Shown piece after piece: positions 45,796-60,200 of a stretch of 64,000 nucleotides of DNA. The notes under the pieces were generated by a model. That model saw only the letters and a program-made list of their open reading frames with translations. It had not been told where the DNA came from and did not search any database. A program made the translations under genes and the position numbers. This DNA comes from Anaeramoeba flamelloides (Eukaryota > Metamonada > Anaeramoebidae), in assembly GCA_027625915.1 (NCBI GenBank), contig JANTQA010000036.1, positions 6,469,001 to 6,533,000 on the forward strand, given 5' to 3'. Each line of letters starts with the position of its first letter. Positions within the stretch are counted from its first letter, which is position 1.

Positions 45796-48700
45796 ATGAG
45801 TGACGAAATCGAAGAAAAAGTTACAGAAAAACAATTAAAAAAAATAAAAAAAGCTTTAAAGTCAGATGTCTTAATAGCTTGTTGGGTTTGGAAGTCGAAT
45901 AATAAGAAAAAAAAAGAAAAAAGAATAATTGCGGTCAGCGAATTTCGGGTTGTTACTTTTGGAAAAAGGAAAACAGGGATCAAAAATAAGGTGATTTCCT
46001 TTCTTTTGATATTTTTTTTTTAATTCCTATTGCTTTCTTTTTGATCCTAAATTGCTCAATTTCTTTTTGTAAATTGATTCCTTTTTTTTTTTTTTTATTT
46101 ATTATTTTTTATTTCGATACCTTTTAGGTTTTGAGAAACGGTCACTTGTTTGAATTAAAAAAATTAAAAAGTTTTGATAATAAACATGTAAGTATTTTTG
46201 AATTTTTTTCAATTAAGACACTCTCTCAAAGAAAAACAAGAATTCTTTTTTTTTTGAAAATGTGAAACAAAAAGCGATCGAGAAATTCACAAAGATCAAA
46301 AAAAAAAAAAAAAACAAAATAATGAGAAAATTAAAGAAAAAACCCAACAAGCTTTTTTTGATTTAATTAAAAATTTTTTTTTTTTTTTTATTTTAATCAC
46401 AATCTTTTTCTTTTCTTTAATTTTGGGCAAACTCTAAAGCTAAAATTGGAATTTAATGAATTTGTTTTTGATTTTTTTTCGGATCGTGCAGATGATTTTG
46501 CTAAAATTATTTTAAAAAATTATCTAAAAACCAGCGTTGGTTTTCCACAAGAGGAATTTTTAGTTTTTGAATGTGAACCTCAAGATCGGTAAGAATTTAA
46601 TTTTGGTTTTTATTCTTTTTTCGTTTCGAAACGAAACAATCAACTTTATATTTTTTTTTTTTTTTTGAAATTTGATCAGCAGCCATTAACTACGTTAGGA
46701 GTAGAATTTTGTTTACTAAACCTTCTCATTTTTCAACTGTTTTATGGATGTAATTTTTACTTTTTTTTTCATAAAATTACCTCAAAAAAGAGTAAAAAAA
46801 AAAAATCAAGCGAACAAACTAAATTTTTACATCACAACACTCTTCAATTCGACTTTAAAAAAAATTGATTTGTGATCATTAGCTCTAAAATTCAATAAGG
46901 AAAAGCCAAATTAAGATGAGACAATTTTCATTAAAAATTGGTGTTGTGCTTTTTCTTAAGATTTTGTTAAAACACAATTTTGCAAAAGTGAACAATGATT
47001 CCAAACTGAGAATTTGTCTCCCAAAAAATGAAAAGTCGTTCATAGGAATTGAAATTTTTTACAAAAAAGTATGTACTCAACATTTGCTCTATTAAACAAT
47101 CAAAATGTGTGAAAATCATTAATTTTTCTTTTTTTTTTTTTTACAGGCAATTTGAAATTTAAATGGGCAAAACCACAATACTGCAATTATTTGATTGATT
47201 ATCATAGAGACCTTTCATATAGAATTGTAATTTTAAATCAAAGCCTGGCAAATTTAATAATAAAAAGGACTAGCTGACCCAAAGAACAGGAAATTAATGG
47301 TTTCCAGTTCTTTGTTTGCAAACTTCTTATCAAAAAAAAACAAAAACAAAGATAAACAAAATAGAACAAGTAAAATTTCTCTTCTATTAAAAAACAAACC
47401 CCACTTCTAACAATTGGATTTTAAACTTTAGTTCCCTCCTTGGGTTCACACTTTAAAAGACTCTTTCCAAACTTGATGTAAAAATTCACTACTTTTATTC
47501 CTTTCAAATATTCCTGTTGAAATGGTTCAAAAAAAAATGAGGGATTTCAAATATAAAATTCTAGTGCTTTACCTAAGACTGGAAGTCTTTTTTAACTAGT
47601 TTATATGCTTTTTTTTTTTTGGAATTAAAATATTTAAAAAGTATTTTCTTTACTTTACTTTTTTCTTTCCCTTCTCTTGGAACAAAATTAAAATCAAAGA
47701 AACAGAAGAAAAAATTTTTTTTCAAAAACAAACTCTGAATTTGTCTTCTCATTTTTTTTCCAAAAATACACTTTATAGATTAAAAATTCGCCAATTTATC
47801 AATCTTAAACTGAAACCAAACTTTTTTTTTTTTTTTTTTGAGAAAATGTTTTTTTTTACTTTAGGCTCTTACCACCCCAATCTTAGGGTTTGGCACACCC
47901 CTCCCCATATTAGTTGTATATGTATTATTTTGAAATTTATTTCGAAAGTCCTGACAATGAAATAAATTTTTTTTCCCAAAAGTATAGGTTAGATTTTAAG
48001 AATAAAATAAAAAAGATTTGATAAAACTAATTCCTCGAATATTATAATTTTTAAAAACAATCAAAAAAATATGGGTAGTATTTTTTTCTGTGGTTTCTGT
48101 GTCTTTTTTTCATACTTTTTATTGGCGTGATGCTTCTATTTTCTCTAAAAAGTTATTATACACCTTTCTCTTTTTTTCTGAAATACCCCATTTTTTTTTG
48201 TAATAAACACTTTTTATGTTTCCAAAGATCAAAGGAAACCTAACATTCTAGAGGTTTTGAGGATAGCATTGATTGTCGTGAAATCAGAAATAAATTCGCA
48301 ATAAAATTAAAAAATCATGATTAGTCAAACTTTATTGCTATTAAAATCATAAAGTCGTGGAAAATCACAAAATCACGACAATTCATATTATCTGATAAAA
48401 TCAAATTATCGCGAAAAAATGAAAAATTATTTTTTATTATAACAAAAAATCTAATGAATTTTACAAAACAAAACCCCTGGGAATTTTACAACACCTTCCC
48501 TTTAATAATGTTAGAAAGTGTTTACAAGGACTGTGAATTCTCAGAAAGTGTTTGAAAGGGCTGAAAGACATAAAGCTTTAGTAAAAGGCATGAGATTTTT
48601 ATACATTAAAAAACAATTTTTTCATTTCATTTTTTTATTTTTTACAAAAGTAAAAGTAAATATGAATATCAAGATCAAACAGACAATAAACCATTCAAAA

Positions 48701-51158
48701 AATACACTTGAGTCTATTATAAATGCTTTTTTTTTAAAATTGGTGTATTGTCTTAAACGTTAAATAACCAAAAAGAAGAAAAAAGGATTTTCCTTCTTAT
48801 TAGTGATCGATTATCAAAAAAAAAACCATTTAAACTCTAGTTGTGTTTTCTGTGAAATAATAAGATACGCGAAGAAGAAGAATAATAATAAAAAGAAGAA
48901 AACAAGCGTACAAACAATTTTTATAAATAGTGATAGTGTGGCTAGTTTATTGGGAAAGCTTTTGAAAAATTACCCAATCATCCTGAAACTTTCATAGAAT
49001 AAAGAAAATGTTTTAACCAAATAAGCAATTCTTTCAAGAATGTATGAAGGGTTGGATTTATTATAAACCTTTTTATTTGTCACACGTCATAATGTCACGA
49101 TTGACTGAGAAACTATTTATTTGCCATTATTTATTACTGTTGCTGATCTAAAAGAACTAATCGATATTTAAAACAAATTAAAACAAAATACAGTAAAACT
49201 CTTTGATCTGAGCCTTGATTGAATTAAGTATCTTTTTTATTGTTTTTTAAAAAAATTAATTTTTGTTCCTAAATAAAAATTTAGGAATTCGGGAAGTGCT
49301 GCCAAGTGCCGTAGAGTGCCTAGATTTTTTTAATTTTCTATTTTATTTGTGAAGTGTTCAAGGTTTTTTTTACTTTAGAAATAAACCGAAAATTTATTAA
49401 AATTTTCTGTTTATTTCTAAAGTAAATAAAACCTAACGAAAATCTATTGATTTTCCAAATAAATAGAAAACTCAAAAAAACCTAACGAATATCAATTGAT
49501 TTTCAAAATAAACAGAAAACTCAAGAAAACCTAACGGCAAACAAGAGGGGTTAATAACCCATCCCTTAAATAATAAAAAATAAAAATAAAAAAAATTAAT
49601 TTTTTTTTTCAGATCTCGTTTTTTGATCAAACAAAAACTTTTCTTTTTTAAAAATATTGTTGAATTAGCCTAAAATTTATCAAATATTATATCACGATTT
49701 AATTTTTTATCACAATATTTGGACATTTCTCACGATTTTTAGACAATAATCGAGATTTTTTAAAATATCAAGATTTTCTAAAAATAATCGAGCTTTTATG
49801 CAATATCGCAATTTTATATATATTATCGTGTTTTGATAAAAATAATCACAATTTTTGTCACTTTATCATGGATTTAAAAAGATACCACCAACTCTTCTTA
49901 TGATTAAAGGATTGATATGAGTGATGGATTTAATTAAAAACAAGATCGAATATTGTGAAATTTCTTTTGATGAAACAAACAATTATCGTCGTATCAAAAA
50001 AAGAATATTTATTTTGATCCAAAATTACTTTTTACAAAAAGTGAAAAAGTTGTATTAAGAAAAAACAAAAAAAAATTAAAAAACAAAAAATTAGCTCTTT
50101 CAATTACTTATAAATCAAAATAAATCAAATAAATAAAAAATGTTTAATAACGTATCATTGCTAATTTAATAATTATACTTCCATAATAAACCACTATACG
50201 CGTATAAAGTAAAAAGGATTTTTTTTCCCTAATTTATTTTTTTTTTTTTTTTTGTTAATCATTTCAATTATACGAGTCGTTTTGTAATCAAACTTTAGTA
50301 CTTTTCTTATTCTATAAACTGTAGTTGTTAAATAATAATAATTTGCCAAAACTTCTTTACATTTAATTGAAAGTTTTTTTTTTAATGTCAGGAATCATTC
50401 TTTTTTATTACAGTTTTAATATATCTAATCATTCTTTGGTTGATTTAAATGATGATTTTCTTTCATTTTGTATCCAATTTTTGTTCTTATTAAAAAAAAA
50501 ATTCTACCAATAGTAAACTGGATTGATACCTTTGCCAAATTATTTAGAAACAATTACATTTTAAACAATCTTCTATATGTATGAATATAATTTCTAATCA
50601 AATTTTCAATGTGATAATTGTTTTTGTTAATTTAGTGGTATCAATATTCGTCATATTGATTTATTTAAAAAATGAAAAAAATAATTTCAAATACAAATAA
50701 AAAAAAAAAAATGAAAGTTTAAATAATAAATCAAATAGACTCCAAAATATATTCAAATTCAAATTCGATGAATTTGCCAATTAAAATGAAAAATAAACTT
50801 CATTTCAAAAATTGTGACTCACATAAAATAATAAATTGAAAAAAAAAAAAAATATCTATTAGTATTCAAGAACAACTAATTCTTAAATTTGATTAATAAT
50901 TCACTTTTAATGTATTCTAAACAAACCAAAACCTGATATTTCAAAAATAAAAAAAAATAAAAATTAAAACTTAAAAAAAGTGAGTCACAATTTTTGAAAT
51001 TAGCATTAAAGATTTTTTATTACTGAAACTTTCAAGGAAAAAAGTTAACAAGAAGATTTTTTGTTGGTAATTAAATTCATTTTAAAAGACATTACGTGGT
51101 CTCAATTTTCTCAGTGATTATTTGTCTTTTCGAAGATCTCTTTTTTTTTTCCACTTGA

Positions 51159-51202
<44 letters not shown>

Positions 51203-54200
51203 AAAAATTTGTAAAAGAAAAAGAAAAATAAAAGAAAATTTTGAATTAATTAGAAAATTTGATTCTGATCCAAAAATTTGAAAATATTTTTTTGATAAGA
51301 ATATGAAATAAAACCCAACAAAATCATTTCCGATAACATTATAAAGTGATTCAACATTTTTGAAAAATAGTTTAGCTTAGAATCGAAATTATATACCCAA
51401 TCATCATAAAATAAAAAATATTTTTCTATAAAATTTCATTTTTTTTTTTTCTATTAACTGTTCCTAATAATTTATTTATTCTTATCTAACATGCTTAAAT
51501 TAATAGATTGACTGGATTTGAAATAGGTAATGTTATTTCCCCTTTCCTACATCCCCCCATTTTATAAATTCTATATTTTTAAAAAAATTTGATAATTTTT
51601 ATGAAGGAACTGCAATTAAAATATTAATAAATAAAATTTTATTTTATTATTCACACCTTTGGGGATTATTTTTTAAATAGTGTTAAAATTTGATTTTTTT
51701 TACTTTTTTTTTTTGATTTTTCCAAATTTAATTTTAAATAGAAGAATCACCGGGTCAAGGATTCATCGAAACATATCGAGCATATTGTGATTATTTCAAA
51801 ACAAACGTAAACCAACCTATTATTGATTATTTAAAACAAAATATCTTAATTTTTAAAAATGATTCAAGAAAGAACAAATTGGTTTTATCAAAGTTCAAAG
51901 GAATTTCGCAAAAAGAAAATAACAATCTAGAATTAAAACCATTTTTTTTTGCATTAAAACATAATTTACATTTTAAACAAGTGAATATTTGTAATGTTTT
52001 AAATAAAGAAATTTTTAAGCAAATCTCGGAAACTTTAACAACCAATACAAAAATTGAAAAATTATTCCTAAGTAACATTGGCGCAACAGAAGGATTCAAG
52101 GCAATTGGAAAAAGTTTTGTAGCAAACTCTTCACTTCCTTTAGAATATATTGACTTTTCTCTTAATAAAGTAAGTTTTCTTTTTTACCTTTCCATCAACC
52201 ATCAACCATCAACCATCAACCATAACCACCAACAACTAGCAATGTGGAATTAACCAATAAACTTTAAACATTTTTCATTTTGAGTATTAGAATAAAAAAA
52301 AAATTTAAAGAACTTATTATATTTAGTACATATGTAAATTTTTAATCAATAAATATTTTGTTTTGATATTGAAAGAAATAATTTTACTGAATTTGGATAA
52401 AAGATGGAAAAAATTTTTTAAACATAAATATTAAAAATATGAAATGACACACTAAGTACAATTTTAACAAATAATTCGAAAATTAGATTATTTAAATCTT
52501 TTATATTAAGTCAATTGACATACGGATTAGAAATATATAACAATAAAATTGCAACCCTAAATTATTTAAACTCTTGGATTAATTCATTTATTACTGAAAT
52601 ATGCAAAATAAACCGAATACGCCAGTTCTTATTTGCAAAACAGAATTAAAATTCGAAAATTTGGTAATTTCAATTAAATAAAAACAAATTTAAATTCAAA
52701 AATCAATTAAAAAATGTATCTCTACCTTATCTGGATAAACTAATAAATTTTAACCAAAGAATTAACAATAAAAGTAATTGAAATTCAAAGAATTTAAATC
52801 TTCTTCAAAAAGAAATTTATAATTATAATTATAATGAGTTGTTGAATTCTACCAGTTGGAAATTTCGTTGGGTTTTCTTGAGTTTTCTGTTTTATTTGCT
52901 AAATTAATAGATTTTACAGAGGAAACAGAGGAAAAAAAAAGAAAACCCTCGTTAGGCTTTCCAGAATTTTAGAAATAAAAAGAAAATTTCTTCAATTTTC
53001 AGTTTAATTCTTGAATTCTGGAAAAGCGCTGTTAGGTTTTTTTTACTTTTAGAAAGTGTAAAGAAAATTTATTTAATTTTCTTTACATTCCAAAAATTAA
53101 AAAAAACCTAGGCACTCTACGGCACTTGGCGACACTTTTCGTTAGGTTTCCAAAATTTAAAAGAATTGAGTAAAATCATAGATTTTTCTCTATTATTTCA
53201 AAAATTAAAAAAATCCTAGGTACTTGAAGGCACTCTAGGTCACTCTACGACACCCCACAAGAATATTTTAAAAATAATTAAAAACCAAAAAAAATTATTT
53301 ATTAATCAAAAATATAAAAGTTATCCATCAAGCTCAACAATCCTAAAATTCAGATCGTTGACTAATTGCTTAAATAGATACTACTATGTAATAAATAAAA
53401 ACTCAAATAAATTTTGTCCTTTATGTTTAAAATATGAACATAAAGAGATAATAGAAAATATTGATCACTTTTTATGGGTATGTCCTTCCTATGAAAAAGA
53501 GAAATTATTTTACTGAATAAGTTAAAAGAAATAAATTTTAATGAAATAATTTTAAAATATAACAGCTAGAAATTATTTTCATTAATTAATAATCGTGAAA
53601 TCTATGATTTTAAGCTTAAATTCCAGAAAGGGGATTTAAGTAAAAGGGCAGCTAGAGTGTAATTTACACTTCTTTGATAATAAAAAAAAAAAATAATTAC
53701 AATTTTTTTGACTAAATAAACTCTTTTTCAAAAATTGTGCACATTAATTTTGTAATTGAGAATACTTCTTTCCGAATCTTTCATCTTTTGAAGAATAAGA
53801 TTAAAACCAAATTGGTATTTCAAGTTGTTATTTCAATTAAATATCTTTTGTTAATTGCAAAATATTAATAATTAAAATAATAATACAAATCGAAAAAAAA
53901 AAAAAAATGTGACATTAAATTTTGAAAATGATAACTCTTTTTAACATTTTACTTGATGTTACAAACAAAAATTAAAAATGAATCTATTTATATTTTCAGA
54001 TATTGTTCTCTATTAAAACATTCGATTTTGTTTTTATCGATTTATTTGAAACAATTTCAAAAAATTCTGATGAATTCTTTGTTCGTTCTCTTTTTTTTTT
54101 TTTTTCAAATTCGAATCCTTTTTTTCTTCTGCTTTTTCTTTGAAAACTCTTAGTTATAATCCCCCCCCTTTCTTTTTCTTTTTGTTTACCTATTCTTTTT

Positions 54201-57200
54201 TTTTTTTTTGAAAAGTGTGCTGCTTTTTGAAAAACAGCTCAAATACTCAAAAGTTTAATTAGTTCGATTTTTTGAATGGTAACATTGTTTTTTGGGTGTT
54301 ATTAAGTTGAAAAATGTTTCATGAAATTAAATACCCAATCAACCTAATTAATTTCTTTATAAATTTAATAGGGATATTAATTATTTTGAATTTTTTTTTT
54401 AATGAAATGAAAAGGATAAATTAAAAAGAAAAAAAGATAAAAAAAAATTAAATAAATTCCACAAAGATATTTTTTTCAGTATTCCGCCAGTGCTGTTAAT
54501 TGCAAAATAAAAAGATCAAAATTTTCATTTAGCTTTCCTAAAAAAATCCCATCTCTTAAGAATTTAAATAAATCTATAAAGATCTACATTTCTTATGAGA
54601 AAATTATAATTTAAAATTAAAAGATCAAAATTTTTATTCATCTTTCCAAAAAAATCAAAAATCATAGAATGAAAATAAATCAAAGATCCCAATTCTAAAA
54701 GGGGAATTAATAATATATGCTTCTTTACGGATTTAAAAAATTTGAAATTTAACAAGACTTTGAAAATCTTTTTGGAAAGCTGAATGAAAATTTTGTTCCA
54801 TATATTTTTCAACAAATAGTAAATTGACTTGAAATATTTTTTGATTTGTTTAATCATTTTACTATCAACATTAATTTATGAAAAAAAATTGACATTAAGG
54901 AACTTATATTTTTTAAAAATAAAATGGAAATCTAATCAAGATCCTTTAATTTTTTTTTTTTTTTTTATAATTTATGCATTGGAATTATGAAATGGATGAG
55001 TTAGCACTCACTTAAACAATTTATTAATTTGAGTCTATTTTTTGAATTCTAAATTTCACATATTTCCAATATAAAACAAAAAAAATTGCAGTATACTATT
55101 TTTATTAACAGTTAAGTTAATTCTTGAAAATGGCGAAATCATATTTTTCGTTTTATGTTAGAAATTCTTGCTTTTGAAAAAAAAAAAAAAAAACTATTTT
55201 TTAGTATTTTTGAATTATTAATATTTCAATTCAAATCTCAACAAGCCAAATTTAATAGAGTCACCGGAGATCAAATTAATGAACATTTGATTTTTATAGA
55301 AGTTTAACAAAAATTTATCAATGAAATTCGGATCTAAAAAGTAAAAATTTTTCATTCTTTAAATTTTTAAAAAAGTCATTTGCTCATTGTTAAAAAACGA
55401 AAAAAAATTGCCAAAAAAAAATTTCAATTTTTTAGGATTTTTTTCAACAAATTGTTAGGTCTTATTCACAAGAAACCTTAGAAGATTTAAATTCATAATT
55501 GATAGTAAAAAAAAATGATTATGAATTTTGAGAATCAAATAGCCTAATTTCCAAAATATCATTGATAAAATTTTATTTCAAAAAATCAAATTTCATATTA
55601 AAAACAAAAACACAAATTTCTGATTAAAATTTGGCAATTTTTCGAAAATTTTATTGATTAAAACTATCATTATTCTTCAAATAATACTAATATTTTTCAA
55701 TTTATACAATAAAACGATTTTTTGTTTATTTAAAAGAATTATCTCAAAAAAAAGAAAAAAAATCTCTTTAGAATGATATTTATTACAATAAATAATGATA
55801 TGATGCAATAATGATGAAAAGGCAATAAAAAAAGAAAAAACTTAATATATTGTAAGAAATATAATCAATTTAATAATTTTTTTTTTCCTAAAAAATGAAA
55901 AAAAAATTTGATCACAGATCCTGAAAAAAAAAATATTTTCTGGTTTTCTTAGTTAGATGTAAATTTTTTGAGCACTTTGCATATACAAAATAAGTAAGAA
56001 CAGAATATCACAAATAACATATTTTAAAATTTTGCACTTTTGTCGGAGAAGACTGATCCCTTAATAAGATTTTTTTTCAGAGAGGATATAATTTAATTTT
56101 TTAATCAAATCATTCAAATTTATAATAAAATTTTGATGATTTATTTCATGATTTTTTGAAATATTCAACCATTTCAAGTTAATTTTATACCTGTTATTAA
56201 TTCCAATAAAAATTTACAGTTAGTTCCGTTTTTAAGATACAAACTTTCAACGAAATTTAAGGCACAGAAAAATCTCAAATTAAAGCACATTTTTTAGAAT
56301 TTTTTTTTTCACAAATTATTTTACTAGAATTTGAATTTTGTGCGTTAATTTGAGACTTTTCTGTGCCTTAAATCTCATTGAAAGTTTGTATCTTAAAAAC
56401 GGAACTGACTGTAAATTTTTTAAAAGAATTTCAGTCACAATCTTGTAGTTTTCTTATAGACATCTTTTCCCTTTTCAATTCAAAAACGTAAAATAATAAA
56501 AAATAATTTTTTTTTTTTACAAAATAAATATATTTAAAGAAATTTTATTGTGCGTGAGGTAAAATGATGATGATTTAAATTACTTCTGATTGAAAAATCT
56601 ATTTAAAATTTGATTATATAATTCTTCTTAGACTAGTTACCATTTATTCATATATTTCTATCTTGTTAATTTTCATTGTTTAATAGTTCTGAAATCCAAT
56701 TCGAGATTTTTTTTTTTTTTTTAAATATTAACAATTAAATTATAAAATAAATATAATACCACAAAAAATATTTCTTTATTATTACATTATTATGTCATCA
56801 ATAGATCCCTGAAAGTGAAATTACCAATGGCTTTGCTTATGGTATCGAAAATTTGGGGTCTGGCTTAGTTGAATTGGATCTTTCATATTCCCAATTAACT
56901 CCAAAATCAATTAATAGAATTTTTAATGCTTTATCAATTAATAATAAACATTTAAAACTTGAATATTTAAATCTATCCGGAAGCAATTTCTCAAAAGTAA
57001 TAATTTTATTTTTCTAATTCTTTTTTTTTTTTTCAAGCCAATTTTTTTGTAATTTATTTAAAGAAAGTTTTATTAGTATTATTTTTTGGAATTGACCTTT
57101 GAAGAAAATAAATAAGAAATAAATAGAGTAATAATACATCATAGAATAATTGATATTCATACCAAGTAAACCTAATCAATCTTTATATTTTGTTAAAAAT

Positions 57201-60200
57201 TGAAAAAATAAAATTCTATATGGAACCATTGAAATTTGAGAAAAACAACAATGTTCATTTTGATCTTTAATTAAAGATCAAAGTGAACTCTCAATTAAAA
57301 ATCAATTTGATTTTTTCTACAACCATTTTTACGGTTTCAATAACCTAGAATAACAGGTTTTTTACCCAAATGGCTATAGATCTTGTAATAAAAAAAAAAA
57401 ATTTGAAAAACAATTAGGTATGGTTTAACCAACAAAAAAAAAATCGAAAAATGAAAAATGTGAAAAAATGTGAAAAAATGATTTCAATTTTGGTATTTCC
57501 TAAATAAAATTTTACTTCTAATATTGATTCAAACCCTTTAAATACAGATAATTCATTCATTGCAACTGGGCCATTTCCACTAGAAACTGGTATATATTGT
57601 GTTTCTTACTGAATCAATTTTTGACCAGTTTTATAGACAAGTCATGGAGAATTTACATTAATAAGGATCCTGTGTTTTTTTTTTTTGATCCAGATATCAA
57701 TATTTTTGAAATCATTTTCTGAGAAGTCAAATATTTCTAATAGCTGACTAGTTAAAACTGCTTTAAAAAATTGAATTGTTAATCCATTACCAAAATTCTT
57801 TTCATTCAAAATATGAAGAACTTTTTTTAAAATTACTATCAACTTTTTCAAAATTAAATTTTAAGTGAGTTTTTTTATCTCACCAAATACAAAGATATAT
57901 AAGTTTTTTTTAGTATTAAAGTTTTTTTCGTTTTATCAATATTTGAATTCATAACAAAATCACACAATATTTTCAATATTTGTTTTAATTTAGAATTAAT
58001 TCCAATCATTGGTCCTTTCATTATTAATATCAAATCATCGGCAAACATTTGGACATGTGGAATGATTGCTAATGCTTTGATTTTTTCTAAAAGAAAATGA
58101 GAAATAAAACTAAATAATAAAGGAAATAAAGGATCTCCTTGGTAAATACCTATTTCTTCTTTTGAATAATAAGTGTTTAATAATTTTTTTCTTAATAATT
58201 TCATTTTTTAACGAATTTTTTAATTGATTGGTAAACCAAAAAATGATGAATAGAGTCAAAGCTTTTTTGAATATCAATTGTTACTATATGAATATTTTTT
58301 ATTTTTTGAAATTCTTTTGTTATTATTTTTTTATATTTACATTTTCAATAAGTATAAAACTACAATTCTTGTATCTAATTTTTTCAAAAATCCAAATTTT
58401 TTTTTAAAGACTAAATCCCAAGTGTCTTGTATTTCTGCATATAATAATATAAGAAAAAAATATTGGGAGAGTTTTGTCTATTAAGATCGGTCGATAATCA
58501 AGTGTATTTTCTTCATCTCAAAATTTATGTATGAATATTGGATTTCTTTTTTTAATAAAATCAATATTTTTAATTGAGTTACCTTGTATCAAATTTAAAA
58601 ATAAGTTTTGTATTCGAAATTAGAAAATTTTCATAATTTAAATAAAATTCGCTACTTTGATTTCTGATATATTTATAATATGTTTGATTTTATCAAAATC
58701 TTGAACTTATTTATTATTTTTTTTCTTTGATTATTTCTTCAATTTTTGCAGAAGAGAATATTTCTAAAATTTCTAAATCAAATAATTTATTCTTATCTAA
58801 ACTCAAATTTTTATAATAAAGTTGATAAGATATTTTTTTTTGATTTTTGCATATTGATTTTACAAATTGACAATCTGTTCTTTCCGAATTATCATTATTT
58901 AAGGATGTACTTTACAAATGAATTCTTCTAATACATTACAAAAACTATCCTTTCATATTGGTTAATACTCTTAGGATCTTTTATCCACAGATTAAAATAT
59001 TTTTATTTTTTGTAAAAAAAGGTGTTTATTCGGGAAAATTATTATTTTTCAAATTTGGTCAAATTTCACATAGTCAAATTCTCAATATTTTCAAATAGTC
59101 AATTTCATTGAAATATATTGGTTGCAGGTATTTCAAAACCCCTTTCCGGGTAGGTTAAGATATGCTAGGGTATGTTAGAGTAGGTGAGAGTGGGTTTTGG
59201 TGGCTTATATGCCATGTTAGAGAATTCTGGACAAGCTTTCGAAAAAAAAATATATAAGAGACCAATTAGACTTTTGTAACTTGTTTTAAGGGGAAAATTT
59301 TTCCATATAACTTTTTGTGTTAAAATTAGGTTTGGAACAAATTTTTTAAAAATATTTAATATTGGTGATTTCAACATTTTGTATTTTCTACAATTTAAGT
59401 AATAAAATACTACTAAGTAACAAAATATTATTTTTGATTTTTCCTTAAAAACCATTAAAAACTTTCATACTGATGAAAATATAATCAAGAAACTCTTCAA
59501 AAATATAAAAAAATTCAATTTGACCAATTTTGAAATTTAATAATATAACCTGTTTATTGGGTTGGTTTTTATTTTTTGTTCTTTTGTAAATCTTCACTTA
59601 CCAAGGACTCAAAAATATACCATAGAAGATATTTAATCAATGAGTTATTCATTTAAGACAGTTAATTAGTACTTTGGTACCACTGGAAACTCGATAATTT
59701 TTTCATAAATCAATACTAAGCTTAATTACTAAAATACAATTCAAAATTTTAAACATACCAAAATTCAATTTTTTAAACAAAAAACTTAATTAAATAAATG
59801 ATCTAGAAGAAATACTAAATTAGAACTATTACTAATCGAAGTGCTAACAATTATTTATCAATTACAATACCCAAAAAAAAAAGAAAAAATAAATAATTAT
59901 AAATCAAAATAAAAAACTTCTGTTTCCAAAAGTTTGGATTTAAGGATTTACTATTAAGGGTTTAAATGTTGGAAAAAAACAGTTAATATCTTAAAGAGAG
60001 ACTTTTGAAGTGACTAAATTTGTGTCTTCTAATTTAAAGAGTATCTAATAGATACATAAATTAGAAACATTTTAAACTCAATTTAACCTTCCAAAATTTT
60101 GGAGTGAGCTGAACAAATATAAATTGGTAAATTTTCTTTAATTTTTATAAAAATATTTTTATCATTTTTTTGGTTTCTGTTTTTTATTTCTACTTTCATT

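Noticed and set aside
45991-46127. Reading exon 1 of the CARMIL-like gene through to the stop at 46023
   Set aside because: The tail is Phe-rich A/T noise, and the next segment (VLRNGHLFELKKL) continues the PH domain in phase after splicing.
46677-46700. Short exon CAGCCATTAACTACG as the missing CARMIL exon
   Set aside because: A good acceptor precedes it, but in the required phase it gives a stop after two codons.
47146-47175. Exon after the strong acceptor TTTTTTTACAG
   Set aside because: In the needed phase it meets TAA after four codons and has no nearby donor.
52190-52228. CRISPR-like or regulatory repeat
   Set aside because: Units are only about 9 bp with no spacers, and the host is a eukaryote; it is a simple tandem repeat.
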